Source of the DNA: Prosopocoilus inquinatus | Lineage: Eukaryota; Arthropoda; Insecta; Coleoptera; Lucanidae | DNA length: 64,000 bases | Reading direction: 5' to 3' | NCBI GenBank assembly: GCA_036172665.1 | Contig: CM069872.1 | Location: 54,174,101-54,238,100 of the forward strand | Shown: piece by piece, positions 1-12,660 of the stretch | Position numbering within the stretch: the stretch's first letter is position 1 | Layout of the letters: every line of letters begins with the position of its first letter | Notes under the pieces: model-generated | What the model saw: only the letters and a program-made list of their open reading frames with translations | Database searches by the model: none | What the model was told of the DNA's origin: nothing | Position numbers and translations under genes: made by a program

Positions 1-3000
1 GAAAAATTATTTTCTAGCAAAAAAAAATTAAAATTATTTGAAAGTTAAATAATTGCCCCCTCCACCTCCAAAATTATTTTGGTTTCACACAGAAACACGA
101 ATAAACGTTTAATTGTGATCATTTGTTTTTCCTTGGTTGTTATTAAATAAAAAAAAAAAACAACAAAGAAAACTGAAACAAGAAAACATTCTTTCCCTCT
201 CTCTAACGGATCATGCTTTCTATTTTTCTTCGTACTCCGCCGAAAAATATCGTCGGTCTTTTGTTTTTGCCTTCGTGTATTTGTCATCTGACATCATTAG
301 ACGTTTGTTCATTGCGGGTCTCTCCGTTTTTTTTGTTTATTTTACTCGTCGTTACTTCATTTTTTACGGATTCCTAACTGAAGAAAAATCAAACAGAAAA
401 AAATACAACGGAGGGCCAAATAATGAGACAATGAAAGAAAGGGCAAAATGAAAAGTCGACATTCATTTATTTTCTGTTCCTTTTGGATGTTGTTTGTTTC
501 GATTTTCTTTTATTTTCTTTTCTCTAACGAATAATTCTTTCTGACAGTCGCTTGTTATTTGGATTCTTTTTCCGCTGAAGAAACCGTGGATCTTTTGTTT
601 TTCCCTTCGTGTAATTCCGTTGTGTCATCCGTTAATCGTTTGTTCGTTTCAGGCCTCTCGGTTTACTTTCCTTAATCAATAATTCATATAAATCATGATT
701 AATTTTTAATTTTTATTTTCCGAACAAAAGAAAATTCGTACAGAAGCACAACGGAGGTCGAAGAACGAGATAAAAAAAAGAAACAGTACAGTTGAAAAAG
801 TGTAAAAATTATGAAAATGGAATTAAACAAAAAGGAAACAGACTCGTTGGTAAGTTTTTTGATATTCTCATCAGTAATTCAAGAAACACCCGACGCTCGT
901 TTGTTTTCTATTCGTTTTTTTAAAAAAAAAAACGAAATAAATGATGTTGTTTGTTTTCTTTTCTATTATAGAATTATTCTTTTTGATCATTGCTTCTTGT
1001 CCTCGCTTCTGTTTGGTTGTTCGTTTGTTTCAGTTCTTTCCGTTCATTTTGGTTTATTTTATTTACTCGTTATTTAATTTTTTTACGAATTTCGGCTCTC
1101 TTTTAGGTGTAGGTATATTATTTTTGGGGAGTTATTATTTATAAAGTTTGCCCCGAATATAAGGCGTCGTCGCGCGCCGCTGCGGCCGTTAAAATTTGGT
1201 TTACGGTCATTTCTGGAAACCGGGCCGAGCAATGTTTGTCGATAATAAATTCCGCCCGTACATAATAATAATAAAAATTAATAGTAAATAAACAGTAAAT
1301 TCGATTTTAGGGCGAGCGCGCGACGCCAGATGGCGGCGGTAAATTCGCGCAAACTGGAACAATTTTCGCGAACGAGAAATAATAAATTAAACCAACAGAC
1401 TGACTGGATGGGTAACACCAAAAAAAAAAAAAAATACAGTGCGAGCAAAAATTACTGAAAAGTGTAAAGTTGCTATTGGTTTAAATTACATTGTAGATTC
1501 TGCCGCATAAGTTAACTAACTTCACACGTATCAGTCATTTTTCCTCACACTGTACTTGGATCAAAAATGGAGACGTTACTTGGCGACCAATTATTTATTA
1601 CCTAGACGATGCAAATGCAGCGTCGCGTCTATAAAAAAAAAATCAACAACGGTTTAAATTATGACTCCTATTATTTTTTTCTGATTAGATAAAACGCGAT
1701 CGCGTTCGTGAAGTGCTTTCTCTCTTCAGTGGAATTTGTTTATCTAAATTTGTGCATTAAATCGAAGATAAGAAAGTGCGACCTTCCTCAAGTTTGGCTG
1801 AACTTCACGTATTTACTGCTCGTAATTACAAGACAGATAGAAATTTACAGGATTTTTTAAATGATTAACTTATTAGATTTTCAATGAATGAAATGAATGT
1901 CAGTGTTGCCAAGAGAGAATCATTTAATTCATTATTTTTCTCTGCAGGTATATTTCTTCTTCTTAATCGTTGTCGTACTTATTTCATCTCTTTTTTTTTT
2001 TAATTTTGATCTAACTTCTGATTGAAAAGAATGTTTTTATATGCTATTTTTTTTTTAATTTTTCTTGTGTGGCGTTCTCGTCGCTGTTTATTTTCCAATT
2101 TCTACATACAGCTTTCGTTTGCTGTAGCAAAAACAATTTCGATAAGTGAGAAATCGATCAGTTGATGTACCCGATGTGCATAAAAAGCAGACGGCGGAAT
2201 TTCGGAGGCTTTTATTAATCGATCAACGCAGTGAAGAAATTCCGCTCTCTGTTAATAAGCGGCAAATGTTTCTGAGGCTCCAGCATAGTATAAAAGTTGG
2301 CAACTGTACAAAGCCATTCCTTTTCCTAGGTTATTCATTGTTTTTACACCGTGATCAACAATAATTGAAGGTTTTTGCACGTGAAATACTTCCAAAATTG
2401 GATTCTGTAACATTTATTTACCGTCTATGCATAAGGTTGATAGTAATAATAATTTCTAAAGCTATTTTTTTTTTTTGCTATAACGCCTGTTAATGTCAAA
2501 ATTCTCGAGTTTCTGTTGGATATCTGGTTTATCCCTAAACGTAATTCATGTTGGCCCGGTGATTTTTGGCAACTTTTTAATAACAAATTGTCAAGGCCAA
2601 AAATTAAAATTCTTCACTACAATTTAGTACTGTTTGTCTCATTTCCAAAACCGATTGACTTTTTTCTTTTCTTTACATTACCGGATTTGTCAGATGACAG
2701 AGATAGACAGGTCAGATGATAAAGTGAAGTTTCTGAAATTTCCTAACATTTAGGCAGTGTTTCTACCAACAACAGAAACAGGTTACATAGGAAAAAAAGC
2801 AGCAGCAACACGATGCTGTTGCAGAAAATTAAAAAAATTATAGAGCGGCACATTCAATCATCAAAGAAAAGCGTACGTTTTTTCTTCGTTGTTTTCTACA
2901 CGCCAAATTTGACCGAGGGCTACATTAGTTAAAAAAAATGACTCGTTATTTTTTTTTCTGGTTTCAATTTTTTATTATTATAATTTAAATGGGTCTTTAG

Positions 3001-3938
3001 ATTTTTTTTCGAGTCATTTTTTTTCTGTCATGTTGTGGCACATTTCTATTGTAACTCGAATCTTTCTAATACTCAAACGTTTATTATAACCTCCAAAACT
3101 TCCAAGACCACGACACTCTCTATAGTATGCATAAGTATAATCAAATCTAATTTACTACAGTACCTATTCTTTTTCCTTCAAATAAAGTTTTTGGGGAATA
3201 TTTTTGGTTAGATTAACTGTTTCGTAATCGCAGGCGGTTAAAGAGAAACTAGATCCCCCGGCCATCTGTGCACATCATTCGGTTATTACGGGACAAATAT
3301 TTTCGCTATTGATGGGCCGTCCGTCGCATCGCGTCGCGTCGGTCGATGGTAAGCATTGAGTATGGTGTTGTCAAACAAAAAAAAAAAAAACTTGTCCATC
3401 CGTACTTCGGCCGAAAACTTGCTTTGCTAATAATAACCGCGCGCAGACGGAAATCGTTTCCGCGTGCGGACGATTTCGAAAACGCGACCGGAAAAGCAGG
3501 ATCCCGCGTTCTTGAACCGGGTGGTTGCGTTTCGGCAATTTCCGGTAATTACAACTCCAGAGTATTAGCTGTCAAAACGAACATATGTTGGGTAATTTGA
3601 ATAGAGTACACGGCGCGCGCTCTGCGTAACAATATAACAGTACCACAATGCCCGTACCATAATTATCTCGGTCACGTGTTACTATCGGCGGGTATTCTGC
3701 ACGTATGTGGCAAGGGTGGTCGGGGTTTGAGTCGCTCGCGGGGTAGTTTCGAGCGTGAGAGGTGACTTGCGTCAGCGGAAGGCGCATGGGCGACGTTAAT
3801 AAGCGAGAATTTCGATAATTGTTCGCAGATGTATATCTTGTGTTATTTTTTATGCCCGAATGGCTCGAGGTGCGCGCGCATCCGCTCACGTGCATGCGCC
3901 GAACTCGGTCTTCACATCACGTAAAGAGGTTATCTCAC
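1..3938 (-). other. First intron of the SRF gene (5' part), AT-rich
   Basis: Everything left of the SRF first coding exon should be its first intron, because the exon ends in a GTGAGA donor on the minus strand and the rest of the MADS box is not found in the window. The intron is therefore longer than 3.9 kb. It is AT-rich with many A and T runs. Positions 200-1100 hold diverged repeats (listed separately). The reading frames here are low-complexity and have no recognisable domain. No other exon was seen. Confidence 0.7.
200..1100. repeat. Diverged ~350-bp tandem repeats, about three copies
   Basis: Three blocks share the same order of words: a CTTTTGTTTTT tract, CCTTCGTGTA, a CGTTTGTTC run, then a C/T-rich 'CTCTCGG/CTCTCCG' word. 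They lie near 240-420, 580-770 and 890-1060. The first two also share a trailing ACAACGGAGG word. Copies are well diverged, so this is an old local duplication. No coding meaning is suggested. Confidence 0.45.
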
Positions 3939-4355
3939 CTTCTTCATAATACCAGTCTTCCGCTTTGAGAACGTCGTGTACCGCCGCAGTTTGTTCTCTA
4001 TGTACTCCATCTTGATCTTAACTCTACCTTTGGTCTTCTTGCCGTTGCTCGGCGGCGACTTTTTAGCCTGCAGCGAGCTGTACGTGTCCTCGGAGATATC
4101 GTTGACGCCGCAGGCCTCCAGTCCCATGCTTTGGGGCGGCATGCCCCTGTCGTCGTAGCACACGTCACCCGATTTCAGGCTGCGACCACCACAAGCACTC
4201 GACACCATCGTATGCCTCGGCGATAATTGCTGAAGGCTGGTGGATGGTCTGCCCAGGCCCGGGTTGCCGTACATTTCGGACGCGGTCTCGCCACTTAACA
4301 AGTTCATGCTGTAGCCTAAATTAAACCGGGAATCCCTCCCGCCTGGTGGTTCCAT
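3939..4355 (-). CDS. bs: Serum response factor, first coding exon (partial)
   Basis: This exon encodes the N-terminal 139 residues of an SRF-type MADS-box transcription factor (Drosophila blistered), which binds CArG boxes and controls actin, muscle and tracheal/wing genes. Residues 1-109 are Ser/Gly/Pro-rich and end in a basic PSNGKKTKGR stretch. Residues 110-139 are the start of the MADS box (GRVKIKMEYIENK ... TTFSKRKTGIMKK), nearly identical to the family. The exon stops after AAG-AAG at 3939, in phase 0, with a GTGAGA donor at 3938; SRF proteins continue with AYELSTLTG, which is absent from this window. The ATG at 4355 is the first in frame, and no upstream extension is supported. The remaining exons must lie more than 3.9 kb downstream on the minus strand, outside the window. 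Confidence 0.93.
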
Positions 4356-5250
4356 GCTGCACCACAGTTTGACAATTTAAACGTACAAACACCTCGCCAC
4401 ACTAACTACTTTGTGTACACACACTCACAGCTGAGCGCACAATACACAGCAGCGCTCGACGTACTGCGACGCCCAGTGCGCCCCCAACGGCAAACGTTCA
4501 CACTATCGCCGCGCGCAGACGCTCGCTCCATTACGTCATCGTCCTCCACTATACCCATCTCCGTCGGCGGCGAACGCACGCACGCCCCTGCCGCTGCGGA
4601 CGTACGCTCAAGCTCGACCGGCCCCACGTAATCCGAACCTAAGATTTAATTCTATTTACGCCAAAACATTTAATTATATCGCGGAACGCGACGGGCGCAA
4701 TAAAAACATCCCTTAAGCGGGGGATACCCCCGTGCGAGCCGATTAGCTGCGGCCGTGCGAATCTTATTAGAGGTGGGACGTAAACGGACTTACTTGGGAC
4801 TGCCCAATGCCATATTTAGAAGCGAGCGCTGCCTTATAAGGACGAGTCGTCCTTACATGGTGAAACGAAATCCCTCCTTCCGCGGATCGCCGCAAAACTG
4901 TCAGGAGACGCGTACACGTGGAATTCCGACGGGGAATCGATGGTTCGAAATAATCGCAGGCCCCAAAGTTCGAAGTCCTGGCCGCAGGAAGCGCCCGGCC
5001 CGTTCCGGAAGCGCCGCGCCGGCATCTTGAGCCCCCGCCGGTGCGATGCGTCACGGTGCCTGGGCGTTGCGCTAATGGGCATCGCTTTTTACGGGCACGT
5101 TTTGCATAATATTCAACGCCGTTATAATATACGAGTGACAATTTGTAAACAAGCGCCGGCCGCTCTAATAAAGACGTTTCGACTCTCCGGGATTACGCAA
5201 TCCCACATCTTTAACACTTCATACACTTTATATTAAGAGGACCTAAATTT
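4356..5250 (-). promoter_or_regulatory. SRF upstream/5' UTR region, GC-richer
   Basis: This ~0.9-kb stretch directly upstream of the SRF start codon is clearly richer in GC and CpG than its surroundings, which fits a developmental promoter. It carries a perfect CArG box at 4832-4841, a near-CArG sequence at 4810-4819 (last two bases AG instead of GG), and ETS-like GGAA/TTCC words near 4877 and 5003. The transcription start was not located. Open frames on both strands here are shadows of the base composition. Confidence 0.55.
4832..4841. promoter_or_regulatory. Perfect CArG box (CC-TTATAA-GG) upstream of SRF
   Basis: CCTTATAAGG matches the SRF consensus CC(A/T)6GG exactly and is a palindrome. 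It lies 477 bp upstream of the SRF ATG. Because it contains TATAA, it could instead act as a TATA box for a start near 4800; the sequence does not separate the two readings. SRF genes in vertebrates are known to be autoregulated through promoter CArG boxes. Confidence 0.5.
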
Positions 5251-5258
5251 AGGCCCTG

Positions 5259-5373
5259 AAGGTTACTTCAGACGCATCCGGATATTGCGGATCGGTTTCT
5301 GATTGGTCCCTTCAAAGATAACCAACCAATCAGAAACGATCCGCATGGACTCATCTGAACTAACCTTAAGTTC
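5259..5373. repeat. Imperfect ~115-bp hairpin (possible small MITE)
   Basis: The inner arms 5287-5307 and 5325-5344 are inverted copies (GCGGATCGGTTTCTGATTGG against its complement with one base missing) around a 17-nt loop. The symmetry extends outward at lower identity: AAGGTTACTTCAGACG on the left mirrors CTCATCTGAACTAACCTT on the right. No clear target-site duplication was seen. It could be an old foldback element or a structured transcript segment. Confidence 0.5.
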
Positions 5374-8300
5374 TAAAAAAAATATTATTTTTCATAAATG
5401 TAAACAATCAATTCGGTTTTGAAATAAAGGTGACAAAGATTCATCGATTAACGATTAAAAATAATTTTCAATGATAAATATTTTCAACACAAAAAAATTA
5501 TATCATACACAGAATTATCTTAATTTTTAACTTTCAATTTTTCTTCCTTCCTTAAAAATAATCCCAAGTAAATTTCCCTCTAAAAAGCTGATATAAAAAA
5601 TGTACCCCTATATTTGGGGGGGAAATTCTTTAAGTTGGCAACGCCAGCGACATCAACAATGACGTGTCCGAGTCCATTCGAAGCCAATCGACTTTTTCCG
5701 ACAATTTTCCGGCGGTATAATTTTGCCTTCCCATATTTTTATAAACACACTTAACTACACGAAATAAAAAAGGAATTATCTCTGAAAAGTACGAAGCAAA
5801 GCTGAGCTTGCGTCTTAGTTCAAGTACCGAAAGCAAAAGCACAGGGCATCAATTAATTTTACGGCCGCTTGTGCATATTTACTCGGACACGAAATTTGAT
5901 GATTATAGTTGAAAAATGTCAGCCGATTGTATTGATTGCGAATTTAAGTCAAAATCAAACGTGCACTTCGCGAAACCCGCAAAAAAGTTTCTAATCGTGC
6001 CGACAACTAGTTAATCATGTAGTTAGTAGGTATCATAACCTCAAATTTCATGTAGAGAAAAAAATACATTTTAGTTGCGTGGATTTCTTAACTCAACAAA
6101 AAAGCTACAGTTTTTCGATACTTACAGAGAAAAATAACTTCGAAAGTGATTGAAAAAGGCCTTCCCAACACAAATTCCAGCAAGAAAGTTCACAAACCGA
6201 GAACGATTCGATTAAGAGAATTCAAACTGATACAACCAATTATGAACGAGCGTCTGTTTGTCGGTCGGCCAATGAGCTCGCGGGATTTCAGCGGCAAGCT
6301 TTGAATTATTCGTTGGGTAATCCGCATTTAAAAAAGCAGTCGTCTGATATAAAAGGAGCCCTTGAAAAGTACTAACAATAAATAAAATTAGTGTTGAAAT
6401 TGAATTATTCAACTTAAGCAAAAGCACGAAGCTCCAAATATACGGCTGCATATTAATTATTACATGAAATTTCACTAGTGGGTTTCCGGGAATCCGTTTC
6501 CCTCTTTAAAAAATACTAAACTGATTGTGTTGACCATGAGATTAAATTTAAATCTAAGGCGCATATCGAGAAAATCATAGAAAATATTATTCAGTCAAGT
6601 TTTCACTCAAATTTTGACTATTCCGGACGGTCTGGTTGTAGTGGGAACATAACCCCAAATTTCTTATAAAAAAATATATACGCCGTAACTGCGTGGGCTT
6701 CTTATTTTAGCAGAAATTAACAGGTGTCTGAGTTTCACAAGATAACTAAAATAGTTAAAAAAAAATGGGGGTATACAGTACCAACGTAAAGTAATGTCAA
6801 GGGAAAAGGTTCACGGAAGGGTGGGCAACACTGACTGTCAGTTGTTGAATTTTTCAGAAATCTTAAATCCGTTTGTTTGATGAAACTGTCAGAATGAAGG
6901 AGTCCACCCCTCAATTTGTTACGGTAATAAAAAAAAACAAAATGGGTGGAAGAATAATAAATTGCGTAACAAAACAAACGCGTACACACCTAATCGGTAA
7001 AATAACCAATTAGAATTTAAATGAATTCCGTTTTTCCGGTCGGTAACTTTCCGACCCGTTTCCGAGCGCTCACGTCCCACCAATGTTTCCTCCATTATTT
7101 GAATAGCCCGACGGCTTGCGTCAAATAAAAATTGCGACGCATACCTCGCTGTTAAGTCATTTAATCAGTATGTGCCGCCAATTAGAATGCTAAATTGGAT
7201 TTAGTTTTCAGTGCGCGGATTAATTAAGGAAATATGACCATTGTTCAGTCAGACAGAGGACAAATAATAATCGTTTAATTGTTTACCGCGAATACTAATC
7301 GACCGTCGGCCAATTAAGACGCCCTAAATCGAAATTCTCGTTTTTGCGTTGGCAATGAGCGCGCAGGTTGGTAGCAGCAGCCCCTCGTAAAATACATCAG
7401 CTCTTGCAGTTTTTTGTTTTTTTTTTTAATCGCTGATCTTTGACAAATCGTAAACTCGACGGCTTTATGTTGTTCTTCTCCTACTCGTTACGTCAAGGCA
7501 AAGAAAATTACTATCGAAATTAAAAACACATACATACCGCGAACTCTTTCATCATCATAACACATTGCAGTAAAGAACTTAACGCAGAATTATAAATAAG
7601 TTTGACTACGAGGTAATAATAAAAGCGTTGATTGTTTCGCTTTCGACCAAACAAGGCGTTCGGGGTCTTCGTTTCCGATTCGCTGGCTTCTGCTGACCTC
7701 ATTGAACGTACCTAATATTTTTCAGTTGACATTTCAAGTGACGATTCTTAATAAAAATTAAAAAGCAACTCATAAAGTGACACTTATTGTCTCTAATTAT
7801 CACCGATGTTGCTTGCCGTTAGGCTTCGCAAAAAGTCTGAACATTTAGTGACAATCATCACTGAAATGTCATTAAACTCTACAATTATTCACTAGAAACA
7901 AATGCCGAAAATCTAAATTGTATTTTTGCTTTTGTTGAATATATCAAAATTTCACTGTTCTACTTACGAGTGGCAACACTGGCTCCAGCGTTAGAAAACC
8001 GTTAAAATTTTGCAAGAACTGCTTTTTGTCAAGAACATAAACAAAAGATGAACACTTGTTTAATAAAAACAAGAAAAATGCTAGATAATTTGAATAAAAG
8101 TTAACAAAAAAAAAACCTAATCAAATGCGATAATACAAAACGTTCGAATATCAACCGATTTTTCTTCAGAAAAAAAAATACAGTTTACTAACGAATTGAC
8201 AAGTGTTTACATCGCCTTTTCTTCATCGAATGGCACAAAAATAAATATAAATAAAACAACGATATAAAACACAATCGATGCTAGAAAAGAAAACTTTCAA

Positions 8301-10626
8301 TTATTGTTTTCCTTGTCTGTTCAAGAATGTTCGTTTTATTTTTTCTTTCTTTGCTGCAAAAATTATTGCAAAAATGTTTAAAAATCCTCTACTTCTATTA
8401 ATGTTGGTAAAGAAGAACGCGATTTTTTTAAGTTTTGTGAATCATTTTATGACACATCCCGCCGCTGCCACCAAGTGTTAACAAATTTGTTCATTACACA
8501 CCTGTCACTGAAATACGTGGTTTTTTTCGACAGTGCCTACCTTTTGAAGGAAAGTTGTTTTGAGGTTATGTTACTGACAAATTTGTTAACGGTTTTTTTT
8601 ACATAAATTATAGCTTCACACTGACAAACATCAATTACTCAGTTCAAAATTTGATTGTTGATTGATGACATTAAAATAACAAGTTCTGCAAATAGTACTT
8701 TTCATTGGCGTTTTGCAGATCTAAAATAACAATGTTCATTTTAAACAACTATTCAATCTTGAGTGATTATAAATCAGTTACTATTCAGTGAAACAGTCAC
8801 TAGACCCCATGTAGAATCACTAAATTTGTAGTTCAACAGACAATCACCAGATCTAGTGACAAAATCACTAAGTTGGCAACAGTGCTACTGACGCGACGTA
8901 TTGTGGGATATCCGTGATTCGTAATGCAACAAGCAGAAATATTTCAGAAAACGAGGTAATTTGTTGGTAATCTGTTGGTGAATAATTCTCCTGCAATTCC
9001 AAAAATGTTTGGAAATTAAATTTTAAGCAGAATCAAAGTCAATGACGGATGAACTCGCACTCCTTTTCGTACATTTGTATTGGTGTAAAAAGCGTTACAT
9101 TTGTCTAAAGCGACTTGGACGTGATTAACATGGGCCTAAAATTTAACAGTACGCCTCTGTGTTATTTTCTAATATGACGTCACGACTAAGGCAATTAAAA
9201 GTCCAAATTTTTCAGTAGCTTGCCATCAAGGTAGGTACACAGAGGTTTGTCTCTCTGTTAAAATGATATAAACAACAACAATCTTTCACGGCCCTACAGG
9301 TACGCAAGTAGAACAAAATTAATAATCTTAACTTAACCTCAAAAGGCAAAACCAACTACAGGTCAAGAATCGGCCGCGAGATGTCGCGTGTGTTACGACT
9401 TAACTTAAATTGTTGCAATTTTAATAACAGAGAAGACATTACAAAGCATTTTGCTAATTAAGTTATGTTGTACTAACCATGGTATGTGCTCGATATAAAA
9501 TCCGAAGGGTGCAGGATGTCTCCAAAAGTGAGTAAATTTTAACCCCCAATATTATCCATCATGGCGACCGTGTTCTTGTTTATAATACTCTTAAAATGCG
9601 CCGCCTGCTTGTTATAGAATGCCTTCCGTATTGAATCTTGAATCGTGCGGGATCAATTTATTTAGCGGCGTGCTTCATTCTCGTTTTTAATTCGTTCTTC
9701 GCCTAATCAATCAGCAAAAGGAAATATGCTTCCAAATAATTGTGAAAACGACGCTTGAAAGAAAATGCAAATGGCCGCTGATCCCGACAGCAACCGATCG
9801 CCGCGCGAACCTTACGTAAGCGAGCGCCAATGAAAGAGCGACTTTCGTGTGACGCAGAGCTCGACGAATAAAATCCAGCGGCGGTTAATTTAAAGCGGAA
9901 CGAATTAATTTTCGTTTTTTGTACCTAAGTACTTTGAAAGAAATTCATGTGTTTGACGGTTACTTATTATCGAGCATAACTTGAATACTATTTAATGTAT
10001 CTGACAATACGTTATTGTCGGAGATGTCGCGCCGCAGGTTCTACTGCGCATTGCGCCCTCGAGACATATCACATCTAGACTAACGTATCCATGGACTTAA
10101 ACTGCTATACTGCACTTAATATCAGCGGCGGTGGTTAAAATAAACAGTTTCAAATTTTCTTATTTGTTGAATCGAGTCGGGACCGGAAGTGGAAGGTGGT
10201 CGTTCGATTTTTTTCCTATTCGTTTAAAAATAGCACCTACATCCAATTTAAGTACCTAAGTATAGTGATTAATGTGGAGGAGCTTCGATACATACATCAA
10301 ATCGCAGCGCGCACGAAAGAATGACATAATAAATAATCCCATCGGCAGGCAACAACTGTCAATAATGATGTCTCCGGCTGAAATGCGACGACGACGACGA
10401 CGACGGACGGCGGCGCGTTCCAACTCCAACTTTGGTTACAACGCGGTGGACTCAACTCTTGTCCTTTCACGGTCATCGCGCTTCATTTCGACCTGCCCGC
10501 GATCTATGTATGTTGTTAACATGCAAATTGGATAATTAATGCTCGGTTTAGATCATCGCCGCGCCGGCGTGGGTTCTAACAACATTAGAACCACGTGGTA
10601 CTAATAGCCAAAGGAAAAAGATTTAT
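5374..10626. other. Gene-free AT-rich stretch between SRF and takeout gene
   Basis: No convincing exon was found. The longest frames (up to about 88 codons) lack conserved motifs and many start at non-ATG codons. It contains a small TIR-flanked segment at 8478-8590, a CGA/ACG trinucleotide run near 10387-10405, and GC-richer pockets near 9750-9850 and 10540-10580. It may contain regulatory DNA of SRF, but no element can be named. Confidence 0.5.
8478..8590. repeat. 113-bp segment with 14-bp terminal inverted repeats
   Basis: GTTAACAAATTTGT at 8478-8491 is exactly inverted as ACAAATTTGTTAAC at 8577-8590. The enclosed DNA has no reading frame. The size and symmetry suggest a tiny MITE, but each arm is itself AT-rich and partly palindromic, so chance is possible. 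No flanking duplication is obvious. Confidence 0.3.
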
Positions 10627-11864
10627 TTAAATGAAGATGTCCTTCAGAGGGACTATTTCAAGTATGTTCTCTCCTAACCTACGCGCGACCTTCACGATGA
10701 GGGCTGAAAGAATGGGGGAGAATTCCTCGTGCAGCGCCCTCCAGTTTGCGTTCAGCTTATCATTCATTCGTTTTCCTACGGAAACGCAAACTTATGATTA
10801 CTTTGTGCCACCCTAACCCCCTTCAAGCTCACCCAGTTCCTCGTTGCCGTCATATAAATTCCGGATGTTGTATACAGCCCGTTCCAAATCGTATTGCAAG
10901 GTGACGTTGAGGACCTTCACGTACTGCACCGCCTCGTCCTTCTCGAGGACCCCCATGTGCCAAGTGAAGTTGAAGACGGGCCTGACTGAAACACACACGT
11001 CTCTTTTGTTTTGTTTTCGCACGTTGAGGCTCTTCACTTTGCACTTACTAAAAGTCAAATTTGCCATCCCCCCTCCCCATATGGGGATGCGCAAAAGTCT
11101 CCCTTCGATTTCGTAATTTCCGACAAACGTCAGCGCTTGCATGGTGATGACTTCAACTGATACCAGAGTAGCAAAGTCGATTCTGCAAGAACAACAACCC
11201 CCCCTTATGAATAGAGTTTTCAATTCGTTGCAGGCCTAAAAAAATATCCTCCCGCCCCCCCTTTCCAATTACTAAGTGAGGCGCAATGTTGCAATGAAAC
11301 AAGCCCAATCAACGATTATGGTAAATATAATCACGATACGAGAAACAGTTGTCTACTACATTTAGAAGACATGGAGAGGTGAATTTGTTCTATGTTTGCG
11401 TTTTCGTTTTGTTTTTTGTTTTTTTTTTAATTCGAAGACTTATGAACTTACGTGGCCTTGATCATCCTCGTCGTTTCGAAACCGTAAACGGCAACGTCGC
11501 TGAGATTCAACCAAAGATTGTTGGTGAGGAGGCTAGCCTCGATGACTCTGAGGGGGTTGAGTGGAGGGAAGTTGTATTTTCTATCGCCTTGAATTATACA
11601 GGCAGTCATTTATTTTCGATGTGGGTGGAGGGGGGAGGAAGGTTACCTGAAATCAGATGTGGTATGGCGTCGTTGGCGTGCTCTAGGAAGCACCGCTCGA
11701 TTTTGGGGTCGCTCCTGCGGCATGGGGTGATGTAGGGGGCTGTACATGCATAGAATATCAGAGAGAGTTCTTTGATGAAACCGGGGGAAATCCCGGCAGC
11801 ACTTACGTAACGGTAGGGTCGAAGTGATGCAGATTTTTGCGACGAAGAACGAAACGAGCAACAT
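10627..11864 (-). CDS. Takeout / haemolymph JHBP-like secreted protein
   Basis: Six exons splice in phase to a 240-residue protein: 11864-11807, 11739-11647, 11587-11452, 11182-11049, 10985-10833, 10775-10627 (stop TAA). Takeout-family proteins are secreted, carry small hydrophobic ligands in a long tubular cavity, and act in haemolymph, antennae or fat body; some bind juvenile hormone. Residues 1-17 are a signal peptide (MLLVSFFVAKICITS). The mature start has the conserved disulphide pair C26/C36 in PCRRSDPKIERCF. Later hallmarks are NPLRVIE, GNYEIEGRLLRIPIWGGG and NLYDGNEELG, and the C-terminus (NANWRALHEEFSP ... LKDIFI) has the usual helix. All introns have GT-AG ends; the first is only 67 nt. 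The ATG at 11864 was chosen because it begins the signal peptide. The ligand and expression site cannot be inferred. Confidence 0.92.
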
Positions 11865-12660
11865 GTCGACGTTCACTACTTACTAAAATCATCGCCGACT
11901 CACTTAAATCCTATATAATTAGGTACTTTTTACGTTTTGTTTTATGGCCCCGATTAGCGCACATAAAATTAAAACCAATTAACCAAATGGGTACTTAATT
12001 AAAAAATGACTTCTGCGAAATTCTCCGTATTTTTTTTTTTCGTTTTTTTTTTTTTTTGGTCGAAGATACAAAAGCAAGATTAGAAACGGATTTGTATGTG
12101 TGTGTACACGCATCGTCCGCACGATTTCAATTATTCGGCTTTCATCTCGGCCGCGCTTTTAAACGCACAAATTCGACAGCTGCCATTTACGTGTCACTTT
12201 TAAATTAACAGGCCCCCGTCATAATCGGCGACTTTTTCCGAGAATCTCTCTTCTCTTACCCGAAGAGGTAGATGCAACCGCACGCAACCAACGGATGGAA
12301 ATAAGATTTTAAATTTGGTTGGTCATCTAGTCTTTCCGCCCCCCCCCTCCACCCAAAAAAAAAACAAAACAAAACAAAAAAGGCGGTTATGCGACAAGAA
12401 TGTGGTCGCAGTTGATTATAAGCAAGAGATTCCGTTCTGGGGGTGGCTCAACTGATCATGGAGAGACTTTCATAAAAATTCTAAATTTATTGGTCGTCTA
12501 GCCTCTCCCCAAAAAAAGAGGACGCCCAAAATAATCATGGAGAGTCTTTCAAAAAAAAGAAATTCTAAATTTAGTAATTTGTCTCGGAAAAACTGAAATT
12601 AAAAGTAAGTGTAGTGGGGACATCGGATGTTGCATTTGCTATCCCTAAAAAACCTTAATC
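11865..12660. other. Upstream region of takeout gene; no gene seen
   Basis: About 0.8 kb between the takeout start codon and the 205-bp satellite. It includes long T runs (12030-12058), a C-rich tract at 12341-12352 followed by an A-rich AAAAC run, and two similar short blocks (12420-12480 and 12520-12570) sharing ATCATGGAGAG and CTAAATTTA words. It should contain the takeout promoter, but no specific element was identified. Confidence 0.45.

Noticed and set aside
3346..3895. Frames on both strands left of the SRF exon (84 and 107 codons)
   Set aside because: They lie in the SRF first intron, show no domain, and one begins at a non-ATG-like context; GC-richer composition explains their length.
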